Source: an uncultured Bacteroidales bacterium
GTDB lineage: Bacteria; Bacteroidota; Bacteroidia; Bacteroidales; Muribaculaceae
Assembly (NCBI GenBank): GCA_949289215.1
Contig: CASENC010000018.1
Span: forward strand, 28,445 to 92,444
Direction of reading: 5' to 3'
Length of the DNA stretch: 64,000 nt
Numbering within the stretch: position 1 is the first letter of the stretch; the number at the start of each line of letters is the position of its first letter. The notes beneath the pieces are model-generated. The model had not been told where the DNA came from. It searched no databases and saw only the letters and a program-made list of their open reading frames with translations. Positions 1 through 7,427 of this stretch are shown one piece after another. The translations under genes and the position numbers were made by a program.

Positions 1-929
1 AATGTGGCTATGCTCTCGCCTTTTTCTATGATTAACAGCGAAAGTGTTCCTATGACATTGAATGTGGCTATCACCATTATAAAGCCGAGCAACAGGAAAG
101 ATACCCATTTTTCGATGTTGACCATGCGGAAGGCGTAATCTTGTTGCATCAGGCGGTTTTTCACTGTGTAATCGCTGCCGAGCATGGCCGATATTTTCCG
201 CATCATGCGGGTTTCGTCGATGCCGGGAACCAATGCTATTTCCACGCCGGTGGCCTCGGTGCGGTAATTGAACAGGAAGCGTGCAGTCTCGATGGGCACT
301 ATTATCATGTCGCGGTCATATTCGTTTTGTTCCACCTGATACACTCCTGCTGCATATACCGTGTCGCAGCGGAATGCCCCGGCGGGATTGGAAAGGTTGA
401 TGTTTCCCATGCGTTTGGGTGCGAAAAGCCTTATGCCGGCTACAAATCCCGGTCGTACCCGCAACTGCAATGCCGCGCCGACGCTGAGCACGGTGTAATG
501 CGCTGCGCCGTCGGTGAGGCGGAATTCGCCGTCGATTATCACATCATCGATGCTTGACAGCAGATTGTAATCATAAGGTACCCCCTTTATGAGTACCGGC
601 ATTTGGAAGTCGTCGAATACGGCAAGGCCATGGTCGGTTATGGTGGGCAATGCCATTTCCACGCCGTCGATTGCGGTTATTGCGGCGGCAATGCTGTCGG
701 CATTGGTTATGGTTTTCCCATGGGCGGCATTAACCACAAGTTGCGGGTCGAGTTTCGACAATTTGTCGCCGATAAGCCCCGAGAAGCCGTTGAATACCGA
801 CAATACGCACACCATGGCGGCAGTGGTCACCATCACGCCGCACACAGCCACAATCGATATGATGTTGACTGCACTGTGGGTCTTTTTCGATTTCAGGTAG
901 CGGAGTGCTATTTTCAGGACGAAGTTCAT
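1..929 (-). CDS. ABC transporter permease, LolC/LolE (FtsX-MacB) type, partial
   Basis: The gene starts at 929 (MNFVLKIALRYLKSKKTHSA) and runs off the left edge, leaving about 309 codons. It has the layout of an FtsX/LolC-type permease: a short cytoplasmic start, one membrane segment at about residues 20-45 (NIISIVAVCGVMVTTAAMV), a periplasmic domain of about 220 residues, and a second hydrophobic segment beginning near residue 275 (WVSFLLLGFIMVIATFNVIG) followed by the polar IIEKGES turn common in this family. Such permeases work with an ATPase to extract lipoproteins or move lipid-linked substrates from the inner membrane. The start ATG overlaps the rbfA stop as ATGA, so the two are translationally coupled, an arrangement I believe is common in Bacteroidales. 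The ATPase partner is not in the window. Confidence 0.85.
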   Translation of the reverse strand, partial: MNFVLKIALRYLKSKKTHSAVNIISIVAVCGVMVTTAAMVCVLSVFNGFSGLIGDKLSKLDPQLVVNAAHGKTITNADSIAAAITAIDGVEMALPTITDHGLAVFDDFQMPVLIKGVPYDYNLLSSIDDVIIDGEFRLTDGAAHYTVLSVGAALQLRVRPGFVAGIRLFAPKRMGNINLSNPAGAFRCDTVYAAGVYQVEQNEYDRDMIIVPIETARFLFNYRTEATGVEIALVPGIDETRMMRKISAMLGSDYTVKNRLMQQDYAFRMVNIEKWVSFLLLGFIMVIATFNVIGTLSLLIIEKGESIAT

Positions 930-1321
930 TCTGCCGCTGTTTCGCTGTCTTCCTTGTTTTCGGGGTTGCCCGGGTGCTTTTTGCGGTCGTCTTCGAGCAA
1001 TTGGTCGATGTGCTCGATGTAGTCGAGCGAGTCGTCGAGGTGGAATAGCAATTCGGGTGTCTTGCGTAACTGGAAGCGCACCTTTTGTGCAAGGTCGTAG
1101 CGTACCGTCTTGGCGTTACGGGTGATGTTCTGTAGCAACAGTGCGGCCTGGGCCGACGGGAAAATGCTCAGATACACGTGGGCTATGCTCAAGTCGGGTG
1201 ATATTCTTACGGTGCTCACCGAAACTATAACATTGCCGAGTTTTGCCGTTTGCAGACGGAATATTTCGCTCAGTTCTTTTTGTATGAGCCGTGCTATGCG
1301 TGATTGTCGAGTCGATTCCAT
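926..1321 (-). CDS. rbfA: 30S ribosome-binding factor A
   Basis: A 131-residue cytoplasmic protein of the RbfA family (single KH-like domain). RbfA binds the 30S subunit late in assembly and helps 16S rRNA 5'-end maturation, especially in the cold. Visible signatures are the N-terminal helix MESTRQSRIARLIQKELSEIF, the KH core around VIVSVSTVRISPDLSIAHVYLSIF, and the C-terminal RFQLRKTPELLFHLDDSLD stretch that is strongly conserved in RbfA. I chose the start at 1321 (MESTRQ); a longer reading frame reaches 1375 but adds an atypical N-terminus. It is the first gene of a minus-strand unit whose stop overlaps the ABC permease start. Confidence 0.95.
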   Translation of the reverse strand: MESTRQSRIARLIQKELSEIFRLQTAKLGNVIVSVSTVRISPDLSIAHVYLSIFPSAQAALLLQNITRNAKTVRYDLAQKVRFQLRKTPELLFHLDDSLDYIEHIDQLLEDDRKKHPGNPENKEDSETAAE

Positions 1322-1463
1322 AATATGCGATTTTGTCGTTTTAGTGTTTTGCAAAATTAGCCATAATAACTTCAATTCCCAAATTTAGTCCTGTGCCTTA
1401 GCGAAGCGCAATCCCATTGTCGCACAAATTTTATATTTAATGTTGCAATAAAAATAACGAATT

Positions 1464-2441
1464 ATGAAAAGTAAAAGGACAATTAAAACAAACAAAATGG
1501 CAATGATGCTATTGGAATGTATCAAAGAGGGCGACATTATCAAAGAGGGTAGGAAGAAAAAATCGCTTATGAACTTTATGTGCAACATTATTGTGCAGTT
1601 GCGGCAGCTGGGAAAAGACCGCACTTCTGAAACATACACCTCGGCACTGAAAAGTTTCATGATGTTCCGTAATTGGCGCGACTTGTCGATAGGGCGGTTG
1701 ACGCCGGTGGTGGTGCAGGAGTATGAGGCTTGGTTGAAGATGAAAGGGATTTCGATGAACACAACGTCGTTTTATATGCGCATTCTTCGCGCAGCATACA
1801 ACAAAGCCGTGGATAACGGACTTGCAAAGCAACTTTATCCGTTCAGGTACGTATATACCGGTATAGGGAAAACCGTCAAGAGGGCGGTGTCGATCGATGA
1901 CATAAAAAGGATAAAACAGCTTGATTTGTCGGAGCGCAGGGCTCTTGATTATGCACGCGATATGTTTTTGTTCTCATTTTACACGCGAGGAATGTCGTTT
2001 ATCGACATGGCTTATTTGAAGAAAACCGACTTGCACAACGGCGTGCTGTGTTACCGCCGCCGTAAGACGGGGCAGTTGCTGTATATCCGTTGGGAACGAT
2101 GTATGCAGCGCATAATCGACAAGTATCCCGATAATGACACGTGTTACTTGCTGCCCATAATACGTGCCGAGGGTAACGACCGCTTGCAATATCAGACTGC
2201 CATGAGATTTGTGAACAACAAATTGAAGCGGGTGGCCGCATTGGCCGGTATGCACGGCGACCTGACGATGTACGTCAGTCGCCACAGTTGGGCATCGATA
2301 GCCCGTGCCAAGCATATACCCATATCGGTGATAAGTGAAGGAATGGGGCATGACAATGAAGTCACCACCCAAATCTACCTTGCCTCGCTCGACGCAGCCA
2401 CCATCGACCGCGCCAACAGGCTCATTCTGCGAAATCTGTAA
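1464..2441 (+). CDS. Tyrosine recombinase/integrase, Bacteroidetes solo type
   Basis: A 325-residue site-specific recombinase with an N-terminal SAM-like core-binding domain (about residues 35-135, LTPVVVQEYEAWLKMKGIS) and a C-terminal catalytic domain. Catalytic residues can be placed: Arg175 (YTRGMS), Lys201 (RRRKTG), Arg273 (YVSRHSWAS), His296 (GMGHDNEVTTQIY) and nucleophile Tyr305. The usual first His of the HxxR box is Tyr270, as is common in Bacteroides relatives. This type includes shufflon and invertase enzymes (Mpi/Tsr-like) as well as transposon integrases. No excisionase, mobilisation genes or flanking direct repeats were seen, so it stands alone between rbfA and a helicase gene. 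A long inverted repeat lies just downstream at 2465-2527. Substrate is unknown. Confidence 0.9.
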   Translation: MKSKRTIKTNKMAMMLLECIKEGDIIKEGRKKKSLMNFMCNIIVQLRQLGKDRTSETYTSALKSFMMFRNWRDLSIGRLTPVVVQEYEAWLKMKGISMNTTSFYMRILRAAYNKAVDNGLAKQLYPFRYVYTGIGKTVKRAVSIDDIKRIKQLDLSERRALDYARDMFLFSFYTRGMSFIDMAYLKKTDLHNGVLCYRRRKTGQLLYIRWERCMQRIIDKYPDNDTCYLLPIIRAEGNDRLQYQTAMRFVNNKLKRVAALAGMHGDLTMYVSRHSWASIARAKHIPISVISEGMGHDNEVTTQIYLASLDAATIDRANRLILRNL

Positions 2442-2464
2442 CCCCGGTGTACTACAGATGCTTT

Positions 2465-2527
2465 AAATAGCCGAATGGGGCCAAAATCAGGGGATAAAAT
2501 TCCGATTATAGCTCCATTCGGCTATTT
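2465..2527. terminator. Long bidirectional hairpin between convergent genes
   Basis: AAATAGCCGAATGG (2465-2478) is the exact reverse complement of 2514-2527, and the stem extends to 17 pairs with one G-U; the 29-nt loop contains a small GGGA/TTCC hairpin. It lies between the convergent integrase and helicase genes, so bidirectional transcription termination is the simplest reading. The stem is followed by T-rich sequence on both strands, but short. A recombination site for the adjacent integrase is an alternative. Confidence 0.6.
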
Positions 2528-2559
2528 TGCCATTGCATATTTTGGTGGTTATTTAATGG

Positions 2560-3891
2560 TTATTTGAGCATGGTTATTTTCAGGCGTTTGTTTTTGATTT
2601 TCAGCGGGGCTATTTGTTGCAGCACGGCTTGGGCTTTGGTTGCGGTGACGGCTGCTATGGCATAGTGGTCGTGAAGGTCGATGCTGCCGATTTCTTCGGC
2701 AGTGAGGTCGCTGTTTTTCAGCAAGAAGCCGACTATGTCTCCGCGCGATATTTTTTCTTTTTTCCCTGCATTGAAATATATCGAGGCCATGTCGGGCTTT
2801 AATAGGCCGTTACCCGGCGTTGCCGGTATAAGGTGTTTTTCCTCGTCGATGGCTATGAATTCCGGCAATTGTTCTTCGGGACCGGTAATCACATATACTT
2901 CGCCCGAGGCATCGATGCGGGCCGTGCGCCCGTTGCGGTGAGTATAAACTTCGGTGCTCGATGGCAGGTGGTAGTGTATGATGTTTTTTACATCGGCGAT
3001 GTCAAGGCCGCGTGCGGCCAGGTCGGTAGTGACAAGTATCTTAAAAGTTCCGTTGTTGAACAGGGCCACGGCCTTTTCACGGTCGATTTGTTCAAGTCCG
3101 CCGTGGTATATTTCCACAGGAACGTTATGTTCTGAAAGGAAATCATAGACACGTTCTGCCGATTCGCGGTAATTGACAAATATCATGGTGCGTCCGTCTG
3201 TGATATTGCCAAGCAAGCAAAGCAGTGTTCCCAATTTGTCTTTTTCGGGTGATTGCACTTGCCACACTTTCAGCCGCCGGTCAATACGTTTTTTCGTGTC
3301 GAGGAAGTTCAGTTCCATCGGTCGGTTTAATCGCAGGAATGTGGGCATCTCCTTTATTTCGGTGGCAGAAGTGAGCAGGCGGCGAGAGATGCGAGGCATT
3401 TGCCTGATGATTTTCTCCATTTCGTCATGGAACCCGAGTTCGAGCGACTTGTCAAATTCGTCAAGCACCAGCAGGCGCACTGTTTCCACGTCGATGTGCT
3501 TGCGGTTGATGTGGTCGAGCAGTCGCCCAGGTGTGCTTATCACTATTGCCGGAGTGGCGGCCAACGAATTTTTTTCATCGATGACGTTATGCCCGCCATA
3601 GCAGCAGGTGATTTTCAGCTCTCCGCCGGTCAAGGCTCGTGCCACGCCGTCGATTTGCTGCACCAGTTCGCGCGATGGTGCGATGATGGCACATTGCACC
3701 GTGCCGTTATCGCCCTTGATGGCTTGCAACACAGGCAGCAGGTAGGCTATGGTTTTGCCGGTTCCGGTGGGTGACAGCAATACCATGTCGCCACCCTCGC
3801 GTGAACGGTCGTTTACTGCCTGTTGCATATCATTCAGGTGGTCGATGCCAAGCCGTTCTTGTAAGCGTGTGAGTATTTCGTTTTCTTTCAT
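2560..3891 (-). CDS. dbpA: DEAD-box RNA helicase, DbpA-like
   Basis: A 443-residue superfamily 2 RNA helicase. Motifs in order: Walker A SPTGTGKT (about residues 40-47), PSREL (Ia), TPGRLLD (Ib), motif II DEFD (144-147, instead of canonical DEAD), SAT (175-177), then the helicase C domain with DLAARGLD and HRNGRTAR (motifs V and VI). The last 75 residues (YFNAGKKEKISRGDIVGFLL onward) match the DbpA RNA-binding RRM, which in E. coli recognises hairpin 92 of 23S rRNA, so a role in 50S assembly is likely. It starts 15 nt downstream of a small membrane-protein gene and is probably cotranscribed with it. Confidence 0.9.
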   Translation of the reverse strand: MKENEILTRLQERLGIDHLNDMQQAVNDRSREGGDMVLLSPTGTGKTIAYLLPVLQAIKGDNGTVQCAIIAPSRELVQQIDGVARALTGGELKITCCYGGHNVIDEKNSLAATPAIVISTPGRLLDHINRKHIDVETVRLLVLDEFDKSLELGFHDEMEKIIRQMPRISRRLLTSATEIKEMPTFLRLNRPMELNFLDTKKRIDRRLKVWQVQSPEKDKLGTLLCLLGNITDGRTMIFVNYRESAERVYDFLSEHNVPVEIYHGGLEQIDREKAVALFNNGTFKILVTTDLAARGLDIADVKNIIHYHLPSSTEVYTHRNGRTARIDASGEVYVITGPEEQLPEFIAIDEEKHLIPATPGNGLLKPDMASIYFNAGKKEKISRGDIVGFLLKNSDLTAEEIGSIDLHDHYAIAAVTATKAQAVLQQIAPLKIKNKRLKITMLK

Positions 3892-3906
3892 TATGCAATA
3901 GTTGTT

Positions 3907-4197
3907 TTATAAAAAACATAGTGCACCAAACGACATCCACAGCAGTGCTATGAGTATCACAGCAAGATATGGGCGGTCGCCGATGCAGCGGTAAGAGAGG
4001 TATATCGACAGTACTGCATATACGGGGAATGTTATCAGCAACAAGTTAATAATGTTGCCAGGGTCGTCGAGCGCATCGGACGAGGCTATCAGCCACGGCC
4101 ACAGCAGCACCGGGATGAATGAAGCCGCCGCCGTGATGCCGAACCAAAACGGCAGGCGCGGCCGCCGGTGGTTATGTTTTGGGGTTATATCTTCCAT
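3907..4197 (-). CDS. Small membrane protein of unknown function
   Basis: A 96-residue protein, starting at MEDITPKHNH (4197). It has a basic N-terminus (HNHRRPRLPF) followed by three hydrophobic segments: FGITAAASFIPVLLWPWLIAS, NIINLLLITFPVYAVLSIYLS and YLAVILIALLWMSFGALCFL. This suggests a three-helix inner membrane protein. I do not recognise the family. It ends 15 nt before the DbpA-like helicase and probably shares its transcript. An in-frame ATG ten codons earlier is possible but gives a less typical N-terminus. Confidence 0.6.
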   Translation of the reverse strand: MEDITPKHNHRRPRLPFWFGITAAASFIPVLLWPWLIASSDALDDPGNIINLLLITFPVYAVLSIYLSYRCIGDRPYLAVILIALLWMSFGALCFL

Positions 4198-4242
4198 AAT
4201 GAGCCAAAGGTACTGATTTATTTGCAAACAGACAAAATGAAA

Positions 4243-4273
4243 GGAGGCGCATACACAATGTGTGTGCGTCTCC
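4243..4273 (-). terminator. Rho-independent terminator of the BspA-like gene
   Basis: A 13-bp stem (4243-4255 with 4261-4273, including G-U pairs) and a 5-nt loop, followed on the minus strand by TTTCATTTTG. It lies about 35 bases past the stop codon of the LRR protein gene. Confidence 0.7.
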
Positions 4274-4308
4274 TCTTTAAAGTGATAATAGCTGTCGGGG
4301 GTGATGTG

Positions 4309-6687
4309 TTACTTTATGATAACCTTGAATGTGCGGTTGTCGTTACCCGACTTGATGTTAACAAGCAATATTCCATTGGCCGGAGCGTCAACCGTTACGT
4401 TTCCGCTTGCACCATAAACAGAGTCGAGCAATTGTCCTGTGGTATTGAAAATGCGTATGTCGCAATTTTCAAGAGAGCCAAGGCGTATGTCGATGGTGTT
4501 GCCGCTGGTGAGTATCATGCAGTTGTCGGCGATGGCATCGTTTATGCCTACGGTCTGCTTGCCCACGTAATGGATTGTGAATGCTGCATTTTCGTCACCG
4601 TTGTCGTTGCGGATTATGCCGGCCGGAATGTTCAGATAATAGTTTTCACCACCGTCAAGTGCGATTGGAGCAGTGTATCCGTCCATATCGGCTGCAAAAA
4701 CGGTAAGGATTTGCCCGTTTGCGTTCATCATCCAGCGGTCGTCGGGTTGGATTTCTTCTCCGGTCTCGGCATCGCCCTTACGCAATACGATATCGGGGTT
4801 CGGGTCGATTGACGTGATATTTTGCCCGAAGTCTATTTCTATTGCCCCAAGTTGTTCCAATTCCGAACCGTCGGCCGGGTCGATGCTTTCATATGTTATG
4901 GCAACGGGGGTGTATCCTACGAAGTGCAATACTATTTTTTGGTTTTTGTCACCTGTTGCATTCTGGAATGTTCCTGCCGGAATAACAAAGGTGTATTCTT
5001 CACCGGCTTCAAGTGAGAACGACTGGTTGTAACTATCATAGTCCAGACCCACTATGCCCACGGTGTTGTCGCCTTCGTCGGTGGCAAGCCAGTTGCTGTC
5101 GGGCTCAATGAGGTCGCCTGTCAATTCTGAACCTTTATAAAGACGGGCCTCGGGGTTTCTTTCTGCTATAGTAACTGCCTCGGGGAAAGTAATCAAGATC
5201 TTTTCAAGCGTTTTGAGTTCGGCACCGTCGGCCGGATTGAATGTTGTCGGAACAAATATAGCCGGCATATCATCGACAACCTCGCTGAAACCGTCGGTCC
5301 AACCCGCACTGCGATAAGCATCGGCAGTGCCTGCCGGCACGTGCAATACGGCATCTTCACTGATTTGGTAGAACGGATAGTCGTAACTTTCGTAATAGTT
5401 GAGTTCAGCCGGGATGGCACCAAGGCAGGTTACATTGGCGAGCTTTTCACTTGCCCGGAATGCATACATATCTATTATTTCGATTCCCGAAGGAATTGTA
5501 ACCTTTGTCAGGTTGGGGCATTGAGCCAAGAGGCCCTCGTAAATTATGTTCATGCCTTCGGGCAATGTGACTTCGGTAAGGCCGCTGCCTGCAAGGGCAT
5601 AAGTACCCATATATACAAGCGATTCGGGGAAGTTTATTTCGGTAAGGGATACACAGTTGAGGAATGCGTTATCGTCGAATGCGCGGATACCGTCGGGCAA
5701 AGTTACTTTTGTGACAGCTGTCGCGCCATCGAATGCGCCGCCACTGATGCCAAGGCAACCGTCGGCTACGGTCACTTCGGTCATTGTCGATTTCGGTGGG
5801 AATGCATAAAGCAGTGATTTGTCGGCACTGTACAGTATGCCGTCAATGGCTGTTAATGCCGTATTGCCGTCGGCAACCGCAAATTCACTTATACCGGTAC
5901 CGCCAAATACGCCCAAACCGAGACTTTCAACGCAAGCCGGTATGGTGATGGTGCCTGTGAGCGATGTGCATTGGTCGAACAGGAAGTCGGGCAATTTTTT
6001 CAGCTTGGTAACGGCACTCCAATCAACCGTGGAGAGGGATTCGCATTGACGGAATATACCTTCACCCATCACACGAATATTGGCATTGAACGTGACTTTT
6101 GTCAATTGAGCATATTGGAATAAATTGTTGCCCAGGCTGTCGCACGCTTCGGGGAAAGTAAATTCGGTGAGTCCGGCTTTATAGAAACAGCCACTGCCTA
6201 TCGATTTTATGCCGTCGGGGAGTGATAAGGTTTTCATTGATTTGTTCATGTAGAAGCAACTTCCCGGTATTTCGGTGACACCATCGGGGATGGTTATCGA
6301 AGGAATACTCTCCATATATGCAAACGCATAGTCTCCCAGTTTTGTAAGGTTTTCGGATATTTGCATTTCGGTAACGGCCTCGGCACCATACATTCCGCAA
6401 TAATCGATCTCGGTAATTGTGTTTGGCATGACCACTTTGGTGGTGACATCGTTATAATTGAAGCTGTGATCCATGATACTTGTCACCGTGTAGGTTTTGC
6501 CTTCATAAGTCACTGTTTCGGGGATAATCACTTCGGGCAGATCGCAAGCATCGCTCAGCCCTACGGTGTTTTCACCTGTAACCGTGTATTCAAGTTCATT
6601 GTATATGAATGTCTGGGTTTCGGATGTTTGGGCTTGTGCATAGTTGAATAACCCTAAAGCACCCATAAGAAGTAAAATTTTTTTCAT
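4309..6687 (-). CDS. BspA-like leucine-rich repeat secreted protein with C-terminal sorting-like domain
   Basis: A 792-residue exported protein. A signal peptide (MKKILLLMGALGLFNYAQAQ) is followed by about ten LRR_5/BspA-type repeats (pattern LxxVTIPxGVxxIxxxAFxxC, residues about 30-450), then two similar Ig-like beta modules, each opening with a proline/aspartate motif (FNPADGAELKTLEKILITF and IDPADGSELEQLGAIEIDF), and a C-terminal block of about 75 residues ending NGILLVNIKSGNDNRTFKVIIK. That end resembles the type IX secretion type A sorting domain; porQ in this window fits a working T9SS. BspA-like proteins are surface adhesins or host-interaction proteins in oral and gut Bacteroidales; the ligand here is unknown. 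A TATATTTG -7 element lies at 6722-6729 on the minus strand. Confidence 0.85.
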   Translation of the reverse strand: MKKILLLMGALGLFNYAQAQTSETQTFIYNELEYTVTGENTVGLSDACDLPEVIIPETVTYEGKTYTVTSIMDHSFNYNDVTTKVVMPNTITEIDYCGMYGAEAVTEMQISENLTKLGDYAFAYMESIPSITIPDGVTEIPGSCFYMNKSMKTLSLPDGIKSIGSGCFYKAGLTEFTFPEACDSLGNNLFQYAQLTKVTFNANIRVMGEGIFRQCESLSTVDWSAVTKLKKLPDFLFDQCTSLTGTITIPACVESLGLGVFGGTGISEFAVADGNTALTAIDGILYSADKSLLYAFPPKSTMTEVTVADGCLGISGGAFDGATAVTKVTLPDGIRAFDDNAFLNCVSLTEINFPESLVYMGTYALAGSGLTEVTLPEGMNIIYEGLLAQCPNLTKVTIPSGIEIIDMYAFRASEKLANVTCLGAIPAELNYYESYDYPFYQISEDAVLHVPAGTADAYRSAGWTDGFSEVVDDMPAIFVPTTFNPADGAELKTLEKILITFPEAVTIAERNPEARLYKGSELTGDLIEPDSNWLATDEGDNTVGIVGLDYDSYNQSFSLEAGEEYTFVIPAGTFQNATGDKNQKIVLHFVGYTPVAITYESIDPADGSELEQLGAIEIDFGQNITSIDPNPDIVLRKGDAETGEEIQPDDRWMMNANGQILTVFAADMDGYTAPIALDGGENYYLNIPAGIIRNDNGDENAAFTIHYVGKQTVGINDAIADNCMILTSGNTIDIRLGSLENCDIRIFNTTGQLLDSVYGASGNVTVDAPANGILLVNIKSGNDNRTFKVIIK

Positions 6688-6721
6688 GAGATATGTTTTT
6701 TAGTTATTAGTTGTATGGTGG

Positions 6722-6729
6722 CAAATATA
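6722..6729 (-). promoter_or_regulatory. -7 element of the BspA-like gene
   Basis: Minus-strand TATATTTG matches the Bacteroidetes -7 consensus TAnnTTTG, about 35 bases before the start codon. No good TTTG partner is seen at the usual 19-21 base spacing. Confidence 0.5.
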
Positions 6730-6848
6730 CAATAAAATTATAGAAATAAAATAAATAAGTTGCATTTTGTGTATTTTTCGTTTGAGTTATTCTGTTTTTA
6801 TTCATTAAATACGGAAAATCGCCATAATTAAAATTGCGAGGAGATTGT

Positions 6849-6878
6849 TTTGCTTTCATGGAAATTGATGTATATTTG
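6849..6878 (+). promoter_or_regulatory. Bacteroidetes promoter for the small membrane protein transcript
   Basis: TTTG (6849-6852), 18 bases, TATATTTG (6871-6878), near-consensus for the major Bacteroidetes sigma factor. It would start transcription near 6885 and give a leader of about 160 bases before the ORF at 7048. The leader has three short hairpins: GTGCC/GGCAC (6900-6918), TGTTCC/GGAACA (6967-6987) and CCTGC/GCAGG (7004-7018). Confidence 0.6.
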
Positions 6879-7047
6879 CAGCGGAAAAGATTGTTTGGAG
6901 TGCCTTGATAATTGGCACGAAAATTGAAATAGTACAAGGGAAAGACAGTTTTTAGGTTTATAAATGTGTTCCCTCGGAGGAGGAACAGAGAATTGAAAAA
7001 ATGCCTGCCATGTGCAGGATGGTAGTAACTTAATTTTTTATGAGGTT

Positions 7048-7278
7048 ATGAAAAAGATTGTGAAAGATGTTTTAGGTTTTGTGTCGTTAGTGCTTGTGTT
7101 GCCGTTTATAATCCCATCCGGACTGATGGTATTGGCAGGTCTCTACATTGCACAATTGCTGGTAAAGATTGCCGGTACCGGTGGCGAAAGCGACAAATCG
7201 GCTGAAGGGCAACGGCTTGAAAACGACAAATGGAGTGGTGTGAGTGCTCCGCTTAGTTGGAATTGCTTAAATGCTTGA
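7048..7278 (+). CDS. Small single-helix membrane protein, unknown
   Basis: A 76-residue protein beginning MKKIVKDVLGF, with one or two closely spaced membrane segments between about residues 8 and 41 (FVSLVLVLPFIIPSGLMVLAGLYIAQLLV) and a polar tail (GGESDKSAEGQRLENDKW). I do not recognise a family. Support that it is a real gene: a near-consensus promoter at 6849-6878, a start codon context typical of the window, and a bidirectional terminator at 7370-7404. An alternative start 12 codons upstream exists. The long structured leader raises the possibility of a regulatory RNA overlapping the gene. Confidence 0.5.
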   Translation: MKKIVKDVLGFVSLVLVLPFIIPSGLMVLAGLYIAQLLVKIAGTGGESDKSAEGQRLENDKWSGVSAPLSWNCLNA

Positions 7279-7369
7279 AAGGAGTAGAATTTTATTGATG
7301 CTTGCAGCAAGAATTTGGTGCAAGTTTTTTTATTTTTAGGATATAGGAAGCCGATTATATATGACAAAT

Positions 7370-7404
7370 AAGGCTGATTGGTAAGGACTTGACCAATCAG
7401 CCTT
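7370..7404. terminator. Bidirectional terminator
   Basis: AAGGCTGATTGGT (7370-7382) pairs perfectly with 7392-7404 around a 9-base loop. It sits between the small membrane protein gene (+) and the acyl-CoA ligase gene (-), which converge. Confidence 0.8.
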
Positions 7405-7427
7405 GTTCGTTTTTATTGAGTACGGGG

